A stretch of 64,000 bases of DNA from Theristus sp. LFF4_11. Lineage: Eukaryota; Nematoda; Chromadorea; Monhysterida; Xyalidae. A model generated the notes under the pieces. That model was not told where the DNA came from and did no database searches. It saw nothing but the letters and a program-made list of their open reading frames with translations. The stretch lies in NCBI GenBank assembly GCA_030248135.1, contig JASANC010005145.1:1-64000 (forward strand), written 5' to 3'. Numbering within the stretch: position 1 is the first letter of the stretch; each line of letters starts with the position of its first letter. This document shows positions 57,971 through 64,000 of this stretch, one piece after another. A program made the translations under genes and the position numbers.

Positions 57971-59080
57971 AAAAATATGGCAGCGAATCTCTGATCGCGG
58001 CGAGTGACTAATTTACGAAAACATTTTCATGTTCAAAACACTTTTGGGCTTGTGGTGTTGAATGGCACAGAAAAAGTGGGGCTTGTCAGACTTTAAGCTC
58101 ACACTGACAGGCGTGCACACTTTGACCGCAAATAAAATTTGAATGAAATGAAGTTGTTTCGGTTTGGACGTGGCAAAAACTTTCCATAGCACAGCAAGCA
58201 CAAAATGTGCCAGATAAAGACGAAGAAAAAGACAATAACGTCAATTTTCCAATTTAGAGTAAGGGCCAAAGCAAGAAGCAACTATGCGTTAGCTTCAAAT
58301 ATGCGTCCGTCATTGTTGGATGCTGCGCTTTTCTTGTTGTTATAACAGTGAAATGTGGGTGCCGTTTGCATTTTTGGTTCATCTCATCGCGTCACTTTCG
58401 CAAATTATTGGTCGGACGAACTGCAGTTGGTTGAAACATCTAGTTACAAAGTACCACAGCTCGTGTTGAAAACGCAAATTTTTCGCAAAGCTTCATTATG
58501 ATATGCACCTGCCGCGCATCCGCATTGCTCATTGCTCATGATCCACTGGCGCGCGTGCACACGCTCCGCCCTCAACATAAACTCGTTCAAAACGCAGTTA
58601 TTTTTATTCTTGCTTTCTTAAAAAGGCTTGGCTTAGGTTAGGATTAGGTTGGGAACAGGTTTTGCTTAAGATTAGGCTTAGGTTTGGTTTTTAGGTTCAG
58701 GTCCGTTTTAGCAATGTCCGAGAACAACCAATTGTAGCGCGTGAGTTAACTGGAGCGTAATATCATAAAACGTGCCAACCAGTTATCTTTATCATTTGCC
58801 GATCAAAGTTGTAAGACCTTACCTGCATGGACCATGACCATATCGTTGAATCGTATTAATATATGTACGATCTATTTACTTGCACGCACAGCACACTTGA
58901 GCGGAGTCGGAGTGGAGTGAAATAAAGCAATGTAAAGTGTATTGAGTTTTTTCTGTCAGATATGCCTTACTTGAATAAGTGCTACTTTGAAGACACAGAC
59001 ACTTTGTTCGCTGGTTTTCTTATCTTACAATACAATTCAACAATTCAATCAGATCCAAACAGGCTTACTTGCCGTAAAAT
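57971..59080. other. Spacer before sarcoglycan gene
   Basis: About 1.1 kb. It contains a degenerate TTAGG-like stretch at 58628-58700 and otherwise unremarkable AT-rich sequence with the 3' UTR of the coiled-coil gene and the promoter of the sarcoglycan gene. Confidence 0.45.
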
Positions 59081-61792
59081 ATGCCTGCATCTGACATTTG
59101 GCAACATGCAAGCGGGATGCACCAGCCGATCGGTGGAATGCCGATGCAGCACACGAGCACGGTCGTCTACGATCAGGGCACCACGAAGATAACGCCCGTC
59201 ACCGACTCGGAGGTCTATCGGTGCGTGGTTTTTTTTGTTTTTTTGAATTCGTGTTTTGTGTTTTCGTTTGTGAATTTGTTTTTTAGCTTGAATGAACTCG
59301 GTTGCCATGTGTTAGGTCAAACCACACCCAGATGAGCTTCCCGCCGTATGGTCGATTTGGCTAAGTTGTAGCGTTGACTGATTGTACCGATACTGATTTG
59401 CCTGTTTCTAATATCCATGTGTTTTCCTGTTTTGTGACATGAAAATATAATGGCCGTCTTACATTGTTTAGAGATTGATCTTTTACTCTTTCCTGTGCCA
59501 AGTGAGAAAGTCGGACAGTTTTCCCAGATTTGATCTTTACTTTCTATCAGTGTTGGCGTGTACGGCTGGCGCAAACGGTGTCTGTATTTCTTTATTCTGT
59601 TATTGACGGTCGTTATCGTCGCCAATCTCGCATTGACCGTCTGGATCATGAGTGTGCTCGACTTCACGTCGGTACGCAGAACTTTCTTTCGTTGAAAGTC
59701 ATTTTTTACATTTCCTTTCTTACTCAGATGAAATAATCGCACATGTGAACTGTGAGCTGATGAAAATGTGATTGGTGCGTGTTTCAATGGTTCATATTGC
59801 ACATTTTCTTTCAGCGCGGCATGGGCGCGTTAACGATCACAGACGACGGCATTCGAGTGACTGGAAAGGCGGAGTTCGATCGGCCCGTCCATTTTCGGCA
59901 GGTGTCAACAGCGGCAGTGAGTTTCAGCAACTTCAGATGATGGGAGCATTTATTGGTTGCAAGTTGGCGAGATACAACGAATCATTTTCACCATCAGAAC
60001 GAAACACAGTGAAGCCAACATTATCCATTTCACATTCAAACATTTGAGAACGGGGCACGTTGATTGACTGCATCGAAATAAATGACCAATCTGTCTGCTT
60101 CATTCAAAAGCAACGAATCAGCGAGTTGTTCGTACTATTGCGTTTCCACTACACGTTCACCGTTTCGCGCGTTGTTACTCTGCACTCCTAACAAACAAGC
60201 ATTACACCTTTATACCAGGGTGTCCCGCTGAGCATCAACAGCGACCGTGGCGTGTTCCTGAATGCTCGCAACGCCTCCGGCGCTGTCACCAGTCGACTGT
60301 CGCTAGCAGCAGACGGCAGCATTCAGGCGGTCTGCGATCGATTTGAAGTCGGTCGTTGATTTCGGCTTTTTGGGTTTTGAAATGGTTTGTGTGGGTATTT
60401 CGAGATGATTTTTTATACTGTATTTCACGTTCAGGTACGAAACAGCGATCGTGATTTGTTGTTCTTCACGGACAAAGACGAGGTGGGCGTGCGTGTGCCG
60501 AATCTGCGAAATATCGGTGAGATTTATTATTATTTTTTATTGGTTTTTTAGTTGTTTTTTCAGTTCTTTTAGTTTTTTGTAGTTTTTTTTATTTGTTTTC
60601 TCTCCAAGTTCTGCCGTCTGTTAGTTTATGTTATGTGTGTGTGTGGTACAGTCAATCTCGCTAATATATGCAACTAGCTGATTGGTTGGTCATAGCAACT
60701 CTCAGCACCGATTGGTTAATCATGAGCAGTTCTCAGCGCTGATTGGTTGGTCATCACGTCACGTTCGCGTCATGTTGCATATATTTTCCAGGTGGACGGT
60801 ATGTTTTGCGGTCAAGAGTATTTCTCAATCTCAAATTATAAAAAACCTTCAGACGAAGCAGGCGCTGTGTTCGACGGCGCGATCCAGACGACGCTGATTC
60901 GACCAGAGGCCGACAGTCCGTTGCGGTCAGTTTGGCAATTTGTCGCGAAAATTCTGGATTTTTCTTCCAACGAGTCGGCCGGCAGAGTTCAAAACAGTAT
61001 GATTGCTTGATTGAAATAATTTATTCTGCAACGCTGTATCAAAATAAAGGCAATGAACGAACAGAATATTTTTTCATTTTATTATATTTTTTCGTTCTTT
61101 TCCATCAAGACTTGAATCACCAACACGCGGCCTCGAAGTGGATGCGTCACAGGACATTGAGTTGTTGTCGCGCGCCGGCGACATCACGACGATGTCGTTG
61201 CTTGACACACGATTCGAGGCGAAACGGGTGAGTCTGTTTTGATTGTTGTTGTGGAACAAACATTGAAATGGTTTTGTGAGACATTCTGGATTCTTGAGTC
61301 AGACAGAGAACGTTTCAAGGGAAGAGACTGTATAAACAACGCAGCGCGATCGCAATGCACTCCGCTTATCCCCATTTCATTTCATTTCATTTCATTTTTA
61401 TTTCGCGACCCGCAGGAACCCCGATAAAACTGCAAGAACAGCGTATCACTTTTTTCGGCTTTCGGTACCGCATTTTCGGTGTCTTCGTTCACTCGTTGAG
61501 AATGCGTGCCGGGAAGCTGGCTTGCTGCTGATTTGACCAATCAGCGTGTTTTGGAAATCAAGCAGCGACAGCCAGTCTGACACGTGCACTTTCATTTCTT
61601 TCTTTTCTGAATCATCCTCAGGGCGACATCCATTTCGCGGGCAAGAACATTTTCATCGAGGGCCTACAGGAGGGCGCGCAGGCAGGGGGTCAAGTCCAGT
61701 ACCACGTTTGTATCTGCCAGAATGGACGGCTGTTCCTGGCCAGGGGCGATGCAGCAACCGACTGCAGGGCGGATCGCCACATTTGTCAGTAG
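59081..61792 (+). CDS. SGCD: Gamma/delta-type sarcoglycan
   Basis: Eight exons: 59081-59220, 59551-59671, 59815-59901, 60219-60347, 60435-60516, 60853-60925, 61110-61227, 61622-61792; 306 residues, all joins in phase. Type II membrane subunit of the dystrophin-associated sarcoglycan complex in muscle. The cytosolic N-terminus leads into [20 protein letters not shown], which matches gamma/delta sarcoglycans closely, and TM about 58-80. The ectodomain has [44 protein letters not shown] and the C-terminal cysteine cluster [11 protein letters not shown] ... C ... C. Invertebrates usually have one gamma/delta gene, so the vertebrate symbol is approximate. Exon 7 uses an AAG acceptor, supported by the unbroken LRLESPTRG match. 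Intron 5 carries a MITE-1 relative. Confidence 0.93.
60649..60790. mobile_element. MITE family 1 relative, variant copy 7
   Basis: About 140 bp in intron 5 of the sarcoglycan gene. It starts CAGTCAATCTCGCTAATATA, has three GATTGGTTG/GATTGGTTA words in direct order, and ends GTTGCATATAT, inverted to the left ATATATGCAAC. It shares the tip and core word of family 1 but not its palindrome, so it may be a separate subfamily. Confidence 0.6.
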
Positions 61793-63021
61793 AAAATGGA
61801 ATTGAAAACTTTGAAATCAGTTTTTCAAATTAAAATTTGGTGCTTGACATTGCTTTCGATGTGGAGTGGTTCTCGAATCGACTCGTAAATTAAAAGTTTG
61901 GGATATTTTTCACCAGTTTTTCCGTTGTTGGCAATTGGCATAAGTTGTTTCATTCGAGTTTTGTTATTACTTTGCGTTTAGTGAGCAGAATTGTACGGAT
62001 AGTGTCTAGTTTTTCTCTCTCGTTTTTTGTGTTTTGTTATTTCTGTGGTTTCGAACTGATTTTTTTCAACGTTTTTGAATTCGACCTTACTGACTGTCAC
62101 TCAATTCTGTAACTGTCAGAAAACATAATATTTTTTCAGTTCAATTTTATTTGTTCAATTCCATTTTTCGATTAACCAATTTTATGTCATCTTGTAACAT
62201 TTTTCATGACCTTCAGGCTTTTGATATTTTGGTGGTGCTTTAGATTTTTGTTTTGAGTGCTATATTTAGCCTTGCCAGCCTTATCAAAGATCACAGATAC
62301 TCTTGCTCATGTTTTTGATGTGTGTGCGATTTGTAAAATCTCACATTTTTTCTTATCTGAAACCAAAGCTACTTTATCTTTGTTGGTGCTACTTTTTTTT
62401 ATTTGTTTGCGCGCCGGTTCCGGAAACCCTAAGGTACCAAATTCCGGCGGAAACGGGCAATACTGCCCCGAGCCCAATTTACCCTCGGCTCTGGAGGGAG
62501 TAGACCATTAGATTAGATCTTATTGGTCACTTTAGTGTCTCTATTGTGTGTCTTGTCCGCAGCGAGGTTCGAACTTTCCACCTACAGAACGGCAGGCGAA
62601 AGCCCTACACCTGCGCTACAGACGCTACATGTAAATTGTTTTCAATTTGACTCATTTTCCATTGTTTGTTTGATAACAATTTCTTGAGCCTGCTAGTCCA
62701 GTTTTCCGTATTCCATGTGTCACTTGAAAAAAGTCCAATAAAATCAAACTAGTCAGCACGGGGCTGGCCTTTTCTCAGTTTATTATGGTGCTCGCTCCGG
62801 TGGTGAGCTGCTTTCCATTCTGTCTTCTGAGGCCGTGTATTTTTGTGTTTCAACCGTCTCAACGTCATTTGATCACGTTTCATAGTCAAGCACGGACAAT
62901 TGTGCAGTTCCGCAGTTCCGGAACTCAAAACGTTCTCATTTGACGAACTGCACAACGTGTCTGGGACTCGGAAATGATTTGCAATGATTTGAAGTCAACT
63001 GGAAACTGAAGAACAGCAGAA
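61793..63021. other. Spacer, sarcoglycan to PIG-M
   Basis: About 1.2 kb, AT-rich, with a nearly full-length SINE at 62393-62627 and the PIG-M promoter region near its end. No other gene seen. Confidence 0.45.
62393..62627 (-). mobile_element. tRNA-derived SINE
   Basis: On the minus strand it starts with a tRNA-like head (about 62555-62627) with box A TAGCGCAGGTG and box B GTTCGAACC, a body with CCGGAATTTGGTACC, GGGTTTCCGGAACCGGCGCGC, and an A-rich AAACAAATAAAAAAAA tail at 62393-62409. Fragments of the same 3' end are at 21130 (plus) and 21917 (minus), so it is a dispersed family. Confidence 0.8.
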
Positions 63022-64000
63022 ATGTTTGGCGAACATTGGGGTCTTGCGAGCTTGCTGTTCCTCGGATCGCTCGGCCGATTTCTGCTGATCTATTACGGTC
63101 GAATACAGGATTACTTGTTTGAGGTATGGCTCTGGTGTTTTGTGGATTGGTTTTCAGTTCTTATCTGATTTGGAACGCTGGCTCTTGGACAAAACTGTGT
63201 TGCCCTTGGACAACAAAGCACGTATGGTCAGCAACCGTTGGCCTGATTTGAGCGCATGAGTTTGCTTGGATCACCAATTCGTGCGCTTTACTAGCGGGTG
63301 GTTGGTTGAGTTTTCATCATACTCTGCACTCTATTCTGCTTTCAGCTGAAGTTCACCGACCTCGACTACAGGGTGTACACGGACGCCGCAAAGTACGTCA
63401 GTCTCGGAGAGTCGCCGTACCGGCGTGCCACCTATCGTTACACGCCGTTGCTTGCGTTCATACTGCAGCCAAATGCTCGTTATCCGGATTTCGGTCGGTG
63501 CAAAAGTTGCCTGAACCTGCACAAGAAATGCGAAACTTCTGAAGTTCAGTTTTGGTGAAAGCATCTTTTATGATTTTGGAACGATAATTCACATGAAACT
63601 GCATTGTACCAATTCGCCACTTTGGAGTTCAGGACTCTTGCAACAGTTGCGCTGAATGGTTGTAGTTCGTTGTTGTCCATCGGTCATGAGATTCTGAAGT
63701 TCAACGATTCAACGAAGTCTGAAAAAATACATTGATTGATAGGTGAAGACACCGGTCAACATTTCTGTGCCACTATCATCACTCAACCTCCAAGGCAATG
63801 CGTCACCAATACAATCAAATTAATTTGGTTGTTGTTGTTCATGGCCCGGGTGTTGTATTGCTCGCGTTCGGTAGGTTGACCGAGGAATGGTAGCGTTTCG
63901 CCAATTATTCGTCGCACGTCCAACCGAACAGTGCAACATGCACAGGCAAGTTCGTGTTCGCCATCGCCGACCTGTTCGTCGCGTGGCTGCTGTACCGGAT
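63022..64000 (+). CDS. PIGM: GPI mannosyltransferase 1 (PIG-M), 5' part
   Basis: Three exons seen: 63022-63123, 63346-63493, 63946 to the window end; the gene continues beyond the window. ER membrane enzyme that adds the first mannose to the GPI-anchor core. Residues [20 protein letters not shown] form the first membrane segment, followed by the luminal [16 protein letters not shown] (family YTDIDYRVFTDAARFV) that contains the DxD motif of the family, [18 protein letters not shown] and then [19 protein letters not shown]. The match to PIG-M is strong over all 100 or so residues visible. Phase holds across both introns. Confidence 0.93.

Noticed and set aside
58628..58700. Telomere-like TTAGG(C) repeats
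   Set aside because: The units are irregular (TTAGGTTAGG, ATTAGGTTGGG, TTTTGCTTAAG) and few, so this is more like a degenerate purine-rich stretch than interstitial telomere.

Overview
This window is nuclear DNA from an animal, most likely a nematode or close ecdysozoan relative. The genes are split into many short exons by mostly short introns. Acceptors are usually T-rich and end in CAG. The gene content (an NRF-6-type acyltransferase, a two-pore K+ channel, a ZP protein, a swiprosin, a gamma/delta sarcoglycan) is metazoan. I rebuilt every gene model by hand by reading across splice sites. Nearly all exon joins close in phase, and the total coding length of each complete gene is a multiple of three.

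Left part (1-17 kb): a tandem array of three paralogous small secreted proteins (306-2230, 3414-5130, 6446-7876) that share 14 cysteines and intron phases and that I cannot assign to a known family. They are followed by a 20-exon NRF-6/NDG-4-type integral membrane acyltransferase (8175-16834).

Middle (17-36 kb): a swiprosin/EFHD EF-hand protein (minus, 17452-21487), the ciliary transition-zone protein TMEM216 (22344-23704), two adjacent doublecortin-domain genes (25307-27395 and 28408-29890), and two minus-strand paralogs of a secreted MAM-like family with the same basic C-terminal tail (30110-32727 and 33389-35573).

Right part (37-64 kb): a two-pore (TWK/K2P) potassium channel (37013-41165), flap endonuclease FEN1 (minus, 41785-45284) head to head with an SLC3A2/4F2hc-like amino-acid transporter heavy chain (46159-52674), a single-pass ZP-domain protein (minus, 53238-55914), a Pro/Gln-rich coiled-coil protein with a CaaX-like end (56883-57970), a gamma/delta sarcoglycan (59081-61792), and the 5' part of the GPI mannosyltransferase PIG-M (63022 to the window end). 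These are unrelated single-copy genes and do not form a pathway.

Introns and spacers are full of short non-autonomous mobile elements. I separated at least five MITE-like families, a tRNA-derived SINE, and a roughly 1.04 kb terminal-inverted-repeat element that sits inside a MITE and is flanked by an 8-bp target duplication. The most novel material is the 14-cysteine tandem family, the MAM-like pair, the unusual first pore of the K+ channel, a missing AG at one NRF-gene acceptor, and two tandem duplications that copy splice acceptors.
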